The notes: generated by a model not told the origin, from the letters alone. A DNA stretch of 64,000 nucleotides from Flavipsychrobacter stenotrophus (GCF_002954265.1 NZ_PPSL01000002.1:682001-746000); one strand, 5' to 3'; counted from the stretch's first letter, positions 42,879-52,774 are shown. Numbers and translations are program-made.

Positions 42879-44915
42879 ATGAATAAACATATACTATTCT
42901 GCTTATCCTTTCTTTTGCTGACAACAGTAAAGGCAGGTGCACAGGACAGCTTTTCCGTAAGGGCACAAAGGTATATTGAACAATACTACTCCCTGGCTAT
43001 GGCAGAGCAGCAACGCTCGGGTATTCCTGCATCAGTAACATTGGCGCAGGGTGTGCTGGAGACCGAAGCCGGCAGAAGCGAATTGGCCTGCAGCGCCAAC
43101 AATCACTTTGGCATTAAATGCAAGGCCGACTACCAGGGTGCCAAGTTCTTTCATGATGACGACGCTCCAAAAGAATGTTTCAAAATGTATCGCTGTGCGG
43201 AAGATTCTTATAAGGATCACTCAGATTATTTGAAACGCAATCAACGTTATTCTCCATTATTTGCTCTTTCGCAGACAGACTACGCTTCATGGGCAATATG
43301 TCTCAGGAAGTGTGGCTATGCTACAAATCCGCAATATGCACAACGGCTTATTAAAATTATCGAAGACTTCAAGCTACAGCAGTATACCTATGCGGCTATG
43401 GATTCTTCATTTATGCCTAATCAGCCGGTAATAGCAAGGTCTACCTCTCCGTTTAAAGAACGCGCTAAAGCAGCTCCGGCAGCCGATACAGCGGTAAAAG
43501 GCATAGTACTGACAACATTCGACCCGGTAGATAAGCCAGTTGCTATAACAAAGCCAAAAGTAAAACCAGTACTGACCGATAGAGAAAAACCTGTTGTAAC
43601 CCCTGTGCCCACGCCGGTTGCAGAAGTAACAACTCCTTCGGTTGAGACTCCAAAACCCGCACCGGCAATAGTTGCGGCTCCAGATACCAGGAAGGAAGAT
43701 CCTAAACCAACTGCAACAACTTCATTCAAAGAAATAAAAGCAACCGCCGACAGCAGTCATCAGATAATTGCTCACGATGGACCTATGCACCTGCAGGCAA
43801 CTCCGGGAGCTAAGTCAGATACGCCAACAGCTCAAACGCCGCAGCAATTACAGCCGACACAGGCAACTGTAGATACTAAATTCGATAGTGGCAAAGTGAT
43901 CACTGTAAATGGCCTGAAAGCATTTTATGCTTACAAGGGCGATATGCTACTTCAATATGCGGTGAAGTATAACATTCGCTACCCGCACCTGCTGGAGATC
44001 AACGACCTTGAAGATGGTCCGCTGGAATCTAATATGCCCATCTACCTGGAAAAGAAACTATCGTCAGGCACTCATGCACGTCACACGGTAAAGGAAGGTG
44101 AGACAATGTTCCTTATTGCGCAGGCTGAAGGCATGCAATTGAAACGCTTACTGGCATTGAATATGATGGACATTGGCGATGAACCTGCAATTGGTGTTAT
44201 TCTGGAATTACAAAATGGTGTGTTCAAAAAGCCGGGACTAAGGACAGTAACCAAAGAGCCTAAAAGCAATACGACAGTTATGCTGGGTAAGAGCACCCCG
44301 CCATCTGAAATGATCACTATAAACCGCACTAAGCCTGAAGTAAAAACACCGGAGATCAAAAAAGAAGAACCTGCACAATATGTAGAAACAATACAAGCGC
44401 CAAAAACACCGGTTGCAGAAACTACAACAGTTGCCACTCCGCCATCGGCAAGTGTGCCAACACCTTCTGTCACAATTACTGCTGTGCCACAACCAGCAGC
44501 TTCAAATCCCGCTGTCGCTGTACAACCAAAACATGATACTGTTATTGCCAAGGTTGCGCCTCAAATGAAAGAAGACACTACGGTTGATGAATTAGCATCT
44601 CTTAAAGCTGAATTGGATAAAGTAGTCTACACAGATGATTCTAAGCTCACACCTGCACCACCCGTAAAACCATCTAAGCCTGTGACCAATGTAAAGTCTG
44701 AGCCTAAGAAGCCTACTAAAGACCATAAAGGAAAGAAGAGTGATGACGACGACGAGGACGAAGACAAGAAGGGATCTAACATGTACACTATTAAGAATGG
44801 CGAAACATTGGGCGGTATAGCCAACAGGCATAACACCACAGTGAAAAAATTAATACAGCTCAATCACATAAAGGCAGACGAGATAAGGGCCGGTAAAAAA
44901 ATACGCGTAAAATAA
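42879..44915 (+). CDS. LysM glucosaminidase (peptidoglycan hydrolase)
   Basis: A 678-residue exported cell-wall enzyme. A signal peptide (HILFCLSFLLLTTVKAGAQ) is followed by a mannosyl-glycoprotein endo-beta-N-acetylglucosaminidase-type domain at residues 30-165 (GIPASVTLAQGVLETEAGRS, NNHFGIKCK, LKRNQRYSPLF); the glutamates of LETEAGRSE include the likely catalytic acid. A long Pro/Thr/Lys linker contains two divergent LysM modules (residues 345-395 and 400-445), and the C-terminal LysM is clear (YTIKNGETLGGIANRHNTTV). The linker has an acidic run DDDDEDEDKK. It is the first gene of an operon with hpt, which starts four bases after its stop. Confidence 0.88.
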   Translation: MNKHILFCLSFLLLTTVKAGAQDSFSVRAQRYIEQYYSLAMAEQQRSGIPASVTLAQGVLETEAGRSELACSANNHFGIKCKADYQGAKFFHDDDAPKECFKMYRCAEDSYKDHSDYLKRNQRYSPLFALSQTDYASWAICLRKCGYATNPQYAQRLIKIIEDFKLQQYTYAAMDSSFMPNQPVIARSTSPFKERAKAAPAADTAVKGIVLTTFDPVDKPVAITKPKVKPVLTDREKPVVTPVPTPVAEVTTPSVETPKPAPAIVAAPDTRKEDPKPTATTSFKEIKATADSSHQIIAHDGPMHLQATPGAKSDTPTAQTPQQLQPTQATVDTKFDSGKVITVNGLKAFYAYKGDMLLQYAVKYNIRYPHLLEINDLEDGPLESNMPIYLEKKLSSGTHARHTVKEGETMFLIAQAEGMQLKRLLALNMMDIGDEPAIGVILELQNGVFKKPGLRTVTKEPKSNTTVMLGKSTPPSEMITINRTKPEVKTPEIKKEEPAQYVETIQAPKTPVAETTTVATPPSASVPTPSVTITAVPQPAASNPAVAVQPKHDTVIAKVAPQMKEDTTVDELASLKAELDKVVYTDDSKLTPAPPVKPSKPVTNVKSEPKKPTKDHKGKKSDDDDEDEDKKGSNMYTIKNGETLGGIANRHNTTVKKLIQLNHIKADEIRAGKKIRVK

Positions 44916-44919
44916 ACAC

Positions 44920-45456
44920 ATGGACATACACATCATAGACAAAACTTTTGTTCCTTTCATATCGGCAGCAAAGATAAATGAGCGCGTAAGCGAGCTGGCT
45001 GCAACCATCAACCGGGACTATGCAGGTAAGAAGCCTCTGGTTATTGGTATTCTTAATGGCTCTTTCATTTTCGCGGCTGATCTTTTCCGTTTGCTGACAA
45101 TTGAAGCGGAGATATCTTTCATTAAACTGGCTTCTTACAAGGGCACTTCTTCTACAGGCAATGTTGTAACGGCAATAGGCATGGAAGAAAACCTTAAGGA
45201 CAGGCACGTGATCATTGTTGAAGACATCATTGATACCGGCAAAACCCTTCACGCATTCATGCCGGAGATCATGAACAGGCAACCGGCTTCCGTAAAGATC
45301 GCTACTTTCTTGTCTAAACCAGATGCCCTGAAGTATGATGTGAAAGCAGACTACTGTGCGTTTGAAATAGAGAACAAGTTTGTGTTAGGCTATGGTATGG
45401 ATTATGATGGATTAGGTCGTAACATTCCGGAACTGTACGTGCTTAAGGAAAACTAG
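44920..45456 (+). CDS. hpt: Hypoxanthine phosphoribosyltransferase
   Basis: A 178-residue purine salvage enzyme that joins hypoxanthine/guanine to PRPP. The PRPP-binding motif HVIIVEDIIDTGKTLHAF is intact, together with LVIGILNGSFIFAADLFR and the base-binding C-terminus FVLGYGMDYDGLGRNIPELY. It follows the LysM glucosaminidase by four bases and shares its promoter; there is no obvious functional link. Confidence 0.93.
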   Translation: MDIHIIDKTFVPFISAAKINERVSELAATINRDYAGKKPLVIGILNGSFIFAADLFRLLTIEAEISFIKLASYKGTSSTGNVVTAIGMEENLKDRHVIIVEDIIDTGKTLHAFMPEIMNRQPASVKIATFLSKPDALKYDVKADYCAFEIENKFVLGYGMDYDGLGRNIPELYVLKEN

Positions 45457-45520
45457 CAAGTAACGCAACCGTCACCATTTCTTACTTTACAGATCATTTA
45501 CTCATTGTTTGAATGGCGTT

Positions 45521-47269
45521 ATGAAAAAAGCCTTGTTGTTCTTTATTGTCTGGAGTGGTGCCTTGTCTATGTTCACTGCCGGTGCGCAAAGCTGGCAATG
45601 GGCACGTAGCAGCATGTGTAGCTCATTTCTGGGTGGCAGTGAAGGCTTTCTGGTAAAGGCCGATCCATACAACAATGTATACATGGCAGGCTTCTATTAT
45701 GGCGATAGTGTATGCGTTGGCACTACTACTTATTACAACCCTATCAACCCTACCAACAACGTTCAAACCCTGATAGTAAAGTATGATAGCACCGGCAATG
45801 TACTATGGAGTAAGGCCGGCAAACATGGTCAATCGAGACCCATTGCTATCACTACCGACCATAAGGGCAATATGTACGTGTTCGGATACTTTACTACAGA
45901 TAGTATTCGCTTTGACGAACAATTACTCATCAATACCGGTTTCGATCACCTACACCCCCTCGCCAATGCTTGTTACTACTTGTTGAAGTTTGATGAGGAA
46001 GGCACATTGTTGTGGAGCGATAATGGCAATGGCAGCATTCACCCCGATGGCGACTACCTTAAAGCAGGCGGTATGGCTGCAGATGCCTCAGGTGATATAT
46101 ATATAGCCTCTACATTCAACTCCGATACACTTAAAATTGGCACTAACAGGCTTATCAACACTAATGCAATAGATAGTACCGATGACATATTTATTGCCAA
46201 GTATAATACCTCAGGCAACGTGCTGTGGGCCAAATCATTTGGTGGCTCTAAAGATGATTTTGTACTCGATGTGGCCAGCAATGGCAGTAAGATATTCCTT
46301 GGTGGTTATTTCACGTCAGGGTTCATCAATTTTGGAGGCAACATACTCTACAACAGCCGTAAGAAAGGGTATGTCGCAAGTATGGACATTAACGGCAATG
46401 TGCTGTGGGCAAGGAACACCGGATCTAAAGGCAAAACCCGATGTGTGGCTCCCGACAAAAAAGGTAACGTTTATGTGTCAGGCGGATTTACAGACACCCT
46501 TGGCTTCGACACTTACAACATCATCAACAATTATGGCGGCTATTATCTTACCCGATTCGACTCTACAGGTAATATGCAGACACCTAAAATACTTAAACCG
46601 GTTAACCAGTTGGTATCTTGCTGCGATGTGTACAGTATGACCACCGATGCCTGTAACGATGTATGGATCTCAATAAATATGGAAGCAGGTAAGGGCGTTA
46701 GTATTGATAACAGTACTACTGTCTATCCTCCCAACGGAAGTCAGGATCCGACTATGTTTGTGGGGTATAATGCAGCAGGCACATTAATAGATCATGTGGA
46801 GCTGAAATCGGGGGGAGGGTATAATACGGGCTTGTCTAATACAGGACTATCAGCCGACAGCAGGGGCAATATCTTCTTTACCGGCGATTTCAGAATATTG
46901 GATCCGTTTGTTGTAGGAGCGGATTCTCTTCATCTTTATGGCGGACAACAAACCAACATATTTGTGGGTAAGTATAAACCCCTTACTGATTGTGTTGATC
47001 CGGAACAACCGGTTTATCCTTCAGTTCCGGTAATAAAAATATATCCTGATCCTGCCCGTTCTGAAACTGTACTTAGTTATACCGGCGACCTCGGTGTTGG
47101 CGCGACTATGACGCTGCGCGACATAACAGGACGAATGATACATGTATACCCGCTAACAACACAATTAACACCTTTCTCGGTAGCCGACCTGGCACAAGGC
47201 ACCTACCTGTGTATGATACACGTAACAGGCAGGGAGATATATACACTCAGGTTGGTGGTGGTAAGGTAG
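45521..47269 (+). CDS. Secreted beta-propeller-repeat protein with T9SS sorting domain
   Basis: A 582-residue exported protein: signal peptide (KKALLFFIVWSGALSMFTAG), then six to seven repeats with the pattern D-x-x-G-N-x-Y-x-x-G-x-F and YDSTGNVLWSKAG, YNTSGNVLWAKSFGG, MDINGNVLWARNTG, typical of SBBP beta-propeller repeats. The C-terminus (VIKIYPDPARSETVLSYTGD to LAQGTYLCMIHVTG) is a T9SS type A sorting domain. ATG 45521 gives a clean signal peptide; a TTG at 45509 is possible. Function beyond surface location unknown. Confidence 0.8.
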   Translation: MKKALLFFIVWSGALSMFTAGAQSWQWARSSMCSSFLGGSEGFLVKADPYNNVYMAGFYYGDSVCVGTTTYYNPINPTNNVQTLIVKYDSTGNVLWSKAGKHGQSRPIAITTDHKGNMYVFGYFTTDSIRFDEQLLINTGFDHLHPLANACYYLLKFDEEGTLLWSDNGNGSIHPDGDYLKAGGMAADASGDIYIASTFNSDTLKIGTNRLINTNAIDSTDDIFIAKYNTSGNVLWAKSFGGSKDDFVLDVASNGSKIFLGGYFTSGFINFGGNILYNSRKKGYVASMDINGNVLWARNTGSKGKTRCVAPDKKGNVYVSGGFTDTLGFDTYNIINNYGGYYLTRFDSTGNMQTPKILKPVNQLVSCCDVYSMTTDACNDVWISINMEAGKGVSIDNSTTVYPPNGSQDPTMFVGYNAAGTLIDHVELKSGGGYNTGLSNTGLSADSRGNIFFTGDFRILDPFVVGADSLHLYGGQQTNIFVGKYKPLTDCVDPEQPVYPSVPVIKIYPDPARSETVLSYTGDLGVGATMTLRDITGRMIHVYPLTTQLTPFSVADLAQGTYLCMIHVTGREIYTLRLVVVR

Positions 47270-47309
47270 GCTGCCAGAGGGTATCCGGCAACCTACCTGT
47301 CCCGAAATA

Positions 47310-47927
47310 TTAATAGAAGTCCATTCTCAGTGCTACACCTAACCTCAGCATATTGTGGCTTACATTATTGCCCGATGGATTGTTGGTTGTGGTAAACTTG
47401 CTTGCCGGCATTGCTGTGTATTCTGCAAAAAACAGACCGTTATCGTTTAAAATAACTGTGGTCTTGGCGCCGTAGCAAATACCAAATACATTGGCTCCTT
47501 TTATCGCTGCGTTTTCTACTCCACCGGTGTAAATATAGGGGTCGGAAGTGTTGACGTACTTTATACCGATCATCGGCCCCGCTGTCCAGGCCAGGCGCTT
47601 GTGGTTCACTATGGTTGCCATAGGGCTCACTTCCATATCTACGCTCAGCCCCAGGCTTGCGCCGTCTACTTCGCTTGCAGATGCATTATACGTTTTAGTG
47701 TACCATGCAGTGTTCTGGCCAAAAATGAAATCTGTGTTTATAGCAAAATCAAGTACCATTTTCTTATCGGCTAGTGGGAAACCCATGCCCACATTCAATC
47801 CTGTACCGGTTTTGTAAGGATTATCTTTACCATTTGTAGGTGTTGAATAGGTTAGTCCCAGGCAGAGGTAAGTGCTCAGTATATCGTGTCTCTTTTTGCT
47901 TTTCTTAGTTGTGGGCAGTATTGGCAT
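47310..47927 (-). CDS. Putative outer-membrane barrel protein without its own signal peptide
   Basis: A 205-residue protein with barrel-like strands (STYLCLGLTYSTPTNG, LNVGMGFPLADKKMVLDFAI, RLAWTAGPMIGIKYV) and a terminal aromatic (LRMDFY), typical of outer-membrane proteins. The N-terminus MPILPTTKKSKKRHD is not a signal peptide. It overlaps the end of the exported TPR-like gene by 23 bases, so a frameshift fusion of the two or a missed start is possible. Third gene of a minus-strand run. Confidence 0.6.
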   Translation of the reverse strand: MPILPTTKKSKKRHDILSTYLCLGLTYSTPTNGKDNPYKTGTGLNVGMGFPLADKKMVLDFAINTDFIFGQNTAWYTKTYNASASEVDGASLGLSVDMEVSPMATIVNHKRLAWTAGPMIGIKYVNTSDPYIYTGGVENAAIKGANVFGICYGAKTTVILNDNGLFFAEYTAMPASKFTTTNNPSGNNVSHNMLRLGVALRMDFY

Positions 47928-48294
47928 ACACCTCTTTAGCTACGCGCTCTTCGTTGGCAGCACGCGCCTGTTGTGTTTTGCTATCGCTCAGTTCAGCTAC
48001 TCTTTTCCTTATAGAGTCATTCTTTGGCTGCAGCTCCAGGTATTTGTTGTAGTAATATAATGCCTGCTCATTGTTGGCCTTGCAATCCTGCGCATTAGCC
48101 ATACACATAAAGTAGGCTGCCGTAGTTTTTCCTTCAGCCGATACATTGCTTAAGAAGCGCATTGCATCATCGCAACTCTTCGTAACGTTAATGGCGTTGC
48201 GGGCGTGCTCCAGTTCTTCTTTGTCGGTTTGCGCGTATAGCGTGCTGGCGGCCATCATAGTGGCTACTGTAAAAAGGGAATTAAGAAATTTCAT
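47905..48294 (-). CDS. Exported TPR-like small protein
   Basis: A 129-residue protein with signal peptide (FLNSLFTVATMMAASTLYAQ), followed by a short helical repeat domain (DAMRFLSNVSAEGKTTAAYF, then NEQALYYYNKYLELQPKNDS) that fits one to two TPR motifs, and a charged tail. It lies between the 533-residue exported protein and the barrel protein, overlapping the latter. Probably an envelope protein; partner unknown. Confidence 0.65.
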   Translation of the reverse strand: MKFLNSLFTVATMMAASTLYAQTDKEELEHARNAINVTKSCDDAMRFLSNVSAEGKTTAAYFMCMANAQDCKANNEQALYYYNKYLELQPKNDSIRKRVAELSDSKTQQARAANEERVAKEVYANTAHN

Positions 48295-48324
48295 TTTGAT
48301 ACTGTAAAGTGTTAGGAATGATTT

Positions 48325-49926
48325 TTATTGAAACGTTATCCATGCCATGCGCACCTGCCTGTCGTGGCCATCGCGCTCTATAAGCAATGTAGCATACGTA
48401 TTTGTTGCTGCCATGTAGTCCGATGCATCGATGTAGCAGGTATTAGACTGGTCTTTCTCTTCGGTAGCGCCAAACAGATAAAACTTGTTCACATCGTTGC
48501 CTTTTAATGCATAGCACACAGTATTCAACTTATTCGGATTATTCACCAATGCCCTTCTGCGGTCATCTTCATCCTTGCCAAAATTTTTGGTGTTGTCATT
48601 AAAGATGATGTACCTGTTGTTGTCTGTGCCTATATAGTCGTAAGAAATGTAGCTATTGTAATCGTTGTAACCCAATAGAGACATCCATTTGCCTTTTCTT
48701 CTTGATGACATGTATAGTGGGTTGATGATACCACCTGCCATCTGGTTCTTCATCAACACGTAGCCGCTTTTCTCTGTACCATCTTCTTTCAGTTCAGATA
48801 CACCTATACCACCCAGCAATGTGCTCGCAGAAACCACTGCACCGTACTGGTTCACAGTTGTCTGCTGGGTCATTTCTTCAGATAGTACGGTAGTGCTGTT
48901 GTCCTTGTTCACGATCATGGTCTGCGGCATACCCTGGTAGTTCTTTTCTATCTGCAATACGTTATGTATGTACTCATTGGTCTTTTCGCCTGTGAGCAAT
49001 TTCACGCTCTTCAGTCCCATAGTCTCAGGATCTATGTAGCTCATGAAAGATAAATAATATGCGCCACCACCTTTGCTTTTGGTCAGGGCAAGTGCCAGCA
49101 TTTGAATGGTATTGCTGGTGCGGTTATAGTGCATTACCGATTTTGTATCTCTGAAATCTTCTGTGAAATCGAGTGGTTTGCTGTAGAATGTAGAATCAGT
49201 AGCATTAAGCCTGGAGACAAACACATGTCCGTTCTCACCCTTCAGGTTAGATGCGGCATACGTGCTGATGAATACCCTTTTATTGCCATCTACTACCGCA
49301 CCTATATAGTTGAGGTAACGCAGTGATTCGTCAGCAAGCTCATAGTAGCCTACATTGATCGGTTTGTGTGTGCCATCATAGTGTACCACCTTTATTCTGT
49401 CTTCGGTGCCACGGCCATAAGCATTGAAGTAAATGACCACATAACAATCCGAATTAGCATCCTTCTCTATATAAAATTTGTCTGCAGATGCTACATCAAA
49501 TGCTTTTATCTTAGGCATGCTGCCAATTTGCTCTTCTTTTACAATATTCCCTGTGAACGGATCGAAACGCAAACGATAAAGTGTTGGTTCACGGCCATCA
49601 AACTGTGCAAGAAATAGCACAGGTTCGCCGTTTATTTCATACAGGCCTTCTACAATAGATGAGATGAGTCTCTTCGGGTTCCAGAGTTCGCTGGTAACTG
49701 TCTGGCTAGCTATCATCTTTCTGCTCTTGTCGTAGATCTTTACCTCTATACCTTCCTTTTTGGTAAAGTGGAAGAAAGCAGTGTTGCCATTTTTCAGCAA
49801 TAGCACTTTACTAAAGCCGGCAGTAGGTATTTCAAAGCTCTCGCTTTTTTCAATCTTGGGTTGCTGCGCAAATACGCAAGGCAGGCTCAATATCATAGTG
49901 AGCAGTAACAGGCTTACTTTTTTCAT
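48325..49926 (-). CDS. Large exported protein of unknown function
   Basis: A 533-residue protein with signal peptide (KKVSLLLLTMILSLPCVFAQ) and a beta-rich body with strand patterns of a propeller (FHFTKKEGIEVKIYDKSRKM, YEINGEPVLFLAQFDGREPT, CYVVIYFNAYGRG). No T9SS domain at its C-terminus and no catalytic motif. First gene of an apparent three-gene minus-strand unit (30 bases to the next). An inverted repeat CTTTCGCT/AGCGAAAG (49931-49954) lies just upstream of the start and may regulate it. Confidence 0.65.
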   Translation of the reverse strand: MKKVSLLLLTMILSLPCVFAQQPKIEKSESFEIPTAGFSKVLLLKNGNTAFFHFTKKEGIEVKIYDKSRKMIASQTVTSELWNPKRLISSIVEGLYEINGEPVLFLAQFDGREPTLYRLRFDPFTGNIVKEEQIGSMPKIKAFDVASADKFYIEKDANSDCYVVIYFNAYGRGTEDRIKVVHYDGTHKPINVGYYELADESLRYLNYIGAVVDGNKRVFISTYAASNLKGENGHVFVSRLNATDSTFYSKPLDFTEDFRDTKSVMHYNRTSNTIQMLALALTKSKGGGAYYLSFMSYIDPETMGLKSVKLLTGEKTNEYIHNVLQIEKNYQGMPQTMIVNKDNSTTVLSEEMTQQTTVNQYGAVVSASTLLGGIGVSELKEDGTEKSGYVLMKNQMAGGIINPLYMSSRRKGKWMSLLGYNDYNSYISYDYIGTDNNRYIIFNDNTKNFGKDEDDRRRALVNNPNKLNTVCYALKGNDVNKFYLFGATEEKDQSNTCYIDASDYMAATNTYATLLIERDGHDRQVRMAWITFQ

Positions 49927-50066
49927 TGGTCTTTCGCTTTTTTGTGAGCGAAAGTATGATTATTCTCTCGTATATCTCACTTTTTAGTATGAGAATACTA
50001 TGTTTAATTCCCTGTATTACAGCATTATCGGGTCAAAGAGAGGAAATCGGAATCCAACCGTCCTCA

Positions 50067-50897
50067 CTAGTAAAATACAGACGCGGGCAGCTCCCCCTTT
50101 ATCAGCCCACCTGCTTTTGCTTTATCAAACAGGGTGATTATTGCATTCCTTCCCGTTTCTCCAAGGTCGGTGCTATAGTCGTTAACGTACAGGTCAATAT
50201 GCTTACGCATTACAGTTTCTTCCATCTCCTGCGCATTGGCGGTAACAAATGGAGCCAGGGCTGGATAGTTGGCCCATGAGTAAGCAATACTCTCTTTAAT
50301 GATCTTATCTATCGTCGCGCTTAGCTCTTTATCAAAACTGCGACGCACCACTATACCACCCAATGGAATAGCTGCATGTGTTGTTTGCTCCCACCAATCA
50401 CCAAGGTCCATAAGCTTGGTAAGTCCCTTTGCCTGGTAGGTAAATCTGCCTTCGTGGATGATCAGCCCGGCATCGTAACTGCCATCAAGCACAGCCGTCT
50501 CAATATCGCTGAAGATCATTTCGGACTTGTTCTTTGCAGTGGGATGTGCCAATGACAGCAAAAGGTTGGCAGTAGTATTAAACCCCGGAATAGCTATTTT
50601 ATATTCGCTGATCTTAGACATATCAAGCGCACTCTTAGCAACCAGCAATGGCCCTACGCCCACACCCAATGCGCTGCCACTATGCAGTAAAGCATAGTCA
50701 TTGACAGTATGCAGGAAGGTACTGTAGCTGAGTTTGGTAATATCCAGCTTACCCTGCTCTGCCCATGCATTAAGGGTGCCCACGTCTTCCATCACATAGT
50801 TAAAAGATAGACCATGAGTGTCTATTTTACCATTTACCATGGCGTCGAAAATAAACGTATCGTTGGGGCAGGGGCTAAAGCCTAAAGTAAGTTCCAT
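50067..50897 (-). CDS. mqnD: 1,4-dihydroxy-6-naphthoate synthase
   Basis: A 276-residue enzyme of the futalosine menaquinone pathway that cleaves cyclic de-hypoxanthine futalosine to 1,4-dihydroxy-6-naphthoate. Recognised from LTLGFSPCPNDTFIFDAMVN, KLDITKLSYSTFLH, GVGPLLVAK and PLGGIVVRRSF of the MqnA/MqnD fold; overall it fits MqnD rather than MqnA. ATG 50897 (MELTLGFS) is chosen. It is downstream of mqnB by 40 bases on the same strand, which supports the pathway. Confidence 0.88.
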   Translation of the reverse strand: MELTLGFSPCPNDTFIFDAMVNGKIDTHGLSFNYVMEDVGTLNAWAEQGKLDITKLSYSTFLHTVNDYALLHSGSALGVGVGPLLVAKSALDMSKISEYKIAIPGFNTTANLLLSLAHPTAKNKSEMIFSDIETAVLDGSYDAGLIIHEGRFTYQAKGLTKLMDLGDWWEQTTHAAIPLGGIVVRRSFDKELSATIDKIIKESIAYSWANYPALAPFVTANAQEMEETVMRKHIDLYVNDYSTDLGETGRNAIITLFDKAKAGGLIKGELPASVFY

Positions 50898-50937
50898 ATA
50901 AATTACGGTATTAGGATGCAAAGGTCAACCCTATTTA

Positions 50938-51588
50938 TTATTCGGCGTTCTCTAAAAAATTTATCAGCCAATTGTTCAGATTAATAATGGCATCCTTCAT
51001 CTGCCATTTGCTTTTGTCGCGCGGTATTACATAGTTAGATATGCCACGTACCTGCATAAATGGCACTCCCATTTGCAGGCATACGTAATGAAACGCAGTA
51101 CCTTCCATACTTTCTACCTGGCAGTGAAACAACTCCTTTCTACGGGCTATAGTTTGTTCATTACCGCTCACAGTATTCACTGTCAATCCGGTCACTTTCT
51201 TTAGTCCGGTATTATCTGTTATGGCATTGGGTATAGTGCCGAGTATTTTATGGGTATGCGGTTGCACATCAGGCTCAATAAGGCCCATCTCAAAGATGTC
51301 TATATACTTGTCGTGATCCTCTGCACCCAGGTCGCCATAGCGCTCAGATATCACCTGCACTACTTCACCCAATTGAATATTTTCATCAAAACTACCTCCG
51401 ACACCGGCTTGTATCACCATATCATACTTATGTGTACTCAGCTCGCGGGTGAGCGCAAATGTGGTAGCAATAACACCTACACCGGCTACCACCATGGTAA
51501 TATTGTGCTGTGTACCGGGTGTTTTTTGCAGGTGGTCTTTAAGTATGCTTACCTCTCCTTCTGTAGCAGATAATATCAGCAGGTTCAT
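50938..51588 (-). CDS. mqnB: Futalosine hydrolase
   Basis: A 216-residue nucleosidase of the MTA/SAH-nucleosidase fold which releases hypoxanthine from futalosine. Evidence: NLLILSATEGEVSILKDHLQ, VIQAGVGGSFDENIQLGEVV, VESMEGTAFHYVCLQMGVPF (catalytic-site glutamates) and the end VRGISNYVIPRDKSKWQMKD, which is diagnostic for MqnB. It heads a mqnB-mqnD unit and is divergent from a PTPS/QueD gene. Confidence 0.9.
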   Translation of the reverse strand: MNLLILSATEGEVSILKDHLQKTPGTQHNITMVVAGVGVIATTFALTRELSTHKYDMVIQAGVGGSFDENIQLGEVVQVISERYGDLGAEDHDKYIDIFEMGLIEPDVQPHTHKILGTIPNAITDNTGLKKVTGLTVNTVSGNEQTIARRKELFHCQVESMEGTAFHYVCLQMGVPFMQVRGISNYVIPRDKSKWQMKDAIINLNNWLINFLENAE

Positions 51589-51607
51589 ACTGCAAAGAAC
51601 CGCTTTT

Positions 51608-51638
51608 TTTGCTAAACCATTATGTAGTGCTAACTTTG
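51608..51638 (+). promoter_or_regulatory. Promoter of the first QueD/PTPS gene
   Basis: TTTG (51608-51611), 19 bases, TAACTTTG (51631-51638), an exact consensus match 15 bases before ATG 51654. It supports that start over the upstream ATG 51609, which would lie in the promoter. Confidence 0.75.
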
Positions 51639-51653
51639 CACCAAATTAAAGAA

Positions 51654-52064
51654 ATGATTTATTTGACTCGTGTGGAACATTTTAATGCAGCGCACAAGCT
51701 GTATAACCCTAACTGGACGGAAGAAAAGAACAAAGAAGTTTTTGGCAAATGTTCGAACACCAACTGGCATGGGCATAATTATGAACTACACGTTACAGTA
51801 AAGGGAAATCCACACCCCGAAACCGGTTTTGTATATAATGCCAAAACACTGGGCAACCTTATAAAAGACGTGATCATAGAAAAAGTAGACCATAGTAACC
51901 TGAACATGGATGTAGACTTTATGAAGGATAAGTTTACAAGTGCCGAAAACCTTGCCATTGGTATCTGGAATGAATTAAGACCACATATTGACTCGGAAGA
52001 AACGAAGCTGCATTGCGTGAAACTGGTGGAGACGAAGAGCATTTTTGTAGAATATTTCGGGTAA
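51654..52064 (+). CDS. 6-pyruvoyl-tetrahydropterin synthase/QueD family protein (copy 1)
   Basis: A 136-residue T-fold enzyme acting on dihydroneopterin triphosphate. Zinc ligands H14 (FNAAHKLYNP), H39 and H41 (WHGHNYE), catalytic C33 (FGKCSNTN), D79-H80 (KVDHSNLN) and the terminal E (VETKSIFVEY) are all seen. The GKCxNxNxHGHNY form resembles 6-pyruvoyl-tetrahydropterin synthases as well as QueD (queuosine). It is 113 bases ahead of a GTP cyclohydrolase I gene that supplies its substrate. Confidence 0.88.
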   Translation: MIYLTRVEHFNAAHKLYNPNWTEEKNKEVFGKCSNTNWHGHNYELHVTVKGNPHPETGFVYNAKTLGNLIKDVIIEKVDHSNLNMDVDFMKDKFTSAENLAIGIWNELRPHIDSEETKLHCVKLVETKSIFVEYFG

Positions 52065-52177
52065 CCATTATAAATTTTTCCTATAGTCACTAAAGTAATC
52101 TTTACACGCCGATCAGCAGGAATGAGGGTCTCTACCGCTATCTTCGTTTAATCATTACTTAATAAACTTAAGCAAAA

Positions 52178-52774
52178 TTGAGCTACAAGAAGATAGAAGC
52201 ATACGACGAGCAAGCTACTGAGCAATTGAAAGGCAGTTATAAGGGCATCATTCAGGCAATAGGCGAAGATCCGGAAAGGGAAGGATTGCTGAAAACCCCA
52301 GAACGAATGGCTAAAGCCATGCAGTTCCTCACGCAGGGCTACCAGTTGGATGCCCATGAGATACTCAACTCAGCCAAGTTTGCAGAAGATTATAGCGAGA
52401 TGGTGATTGTAAAGAACATAGAGCTCTACTCTATGTGCGAACATCACCTTTTACCCTTCTTTGGCAAGGCACATATAGCATACATACCCAATGGCTATAT
52501 TACCGGATTGAGCAAGCTCGCCCGCGTGGTAGATACTTTTGCCCGGCGCCTGCAGGTGCAGGAGCGCCTTACCCACCAGATACTCGATGCTATACAAGAT
52601 ACCCTGCAGCCACTTGGTGTAGGCGTGGTTATAGAAGCCCAGCACCTATGTATGATGATGCGCGGCGTACAAAAGCAAAACAGCAACACCACCACATCAG
52701 CCTTCAGCGGGCAATTTATGAAGAACGAAACAAGGAGTGAATTTCTGAGATTGATTGCGGCTGACTTGAGCTAA
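52178..52774 (+). CDS. folE: GTP cyclohydrolase I (copy 1)
   Basis: A 198-residue enzyme converting GTP to dihydroneopterin triphosphate. Zinc ligands C87 and H90 ([11 protein letters not shown]) and C158 ([11 protein letters not shown]), and catalytic H89, are intact; [13 protein letters not shown] is the typical helix. TTG 52178 is the only possible start: an in-frame stop lies at 52169 and the sequence [11 protein letters not shown] begins directly at TTG. It is downstream of QueD copy 1. It ends before a terminator at 52827. Confidence 0.92.
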   Translation: MSYKKIEAYDEQATEQLKGSYKGIIQAIGEDPEREGLLKTPERMAKAMQFLTQGYQLDAHEILNSAKFAEDYSEMVIVKNIELYSMCEHHLLPFFGKAHIAYIPNGYITGLSKLARVVDTFARRLQVQERLTHQILDAIQDTLQPLGVGVVIEAQHLCMMMRGVQKQNSNTTTSAFSGQFMKNETRSEFLRLIAADLS

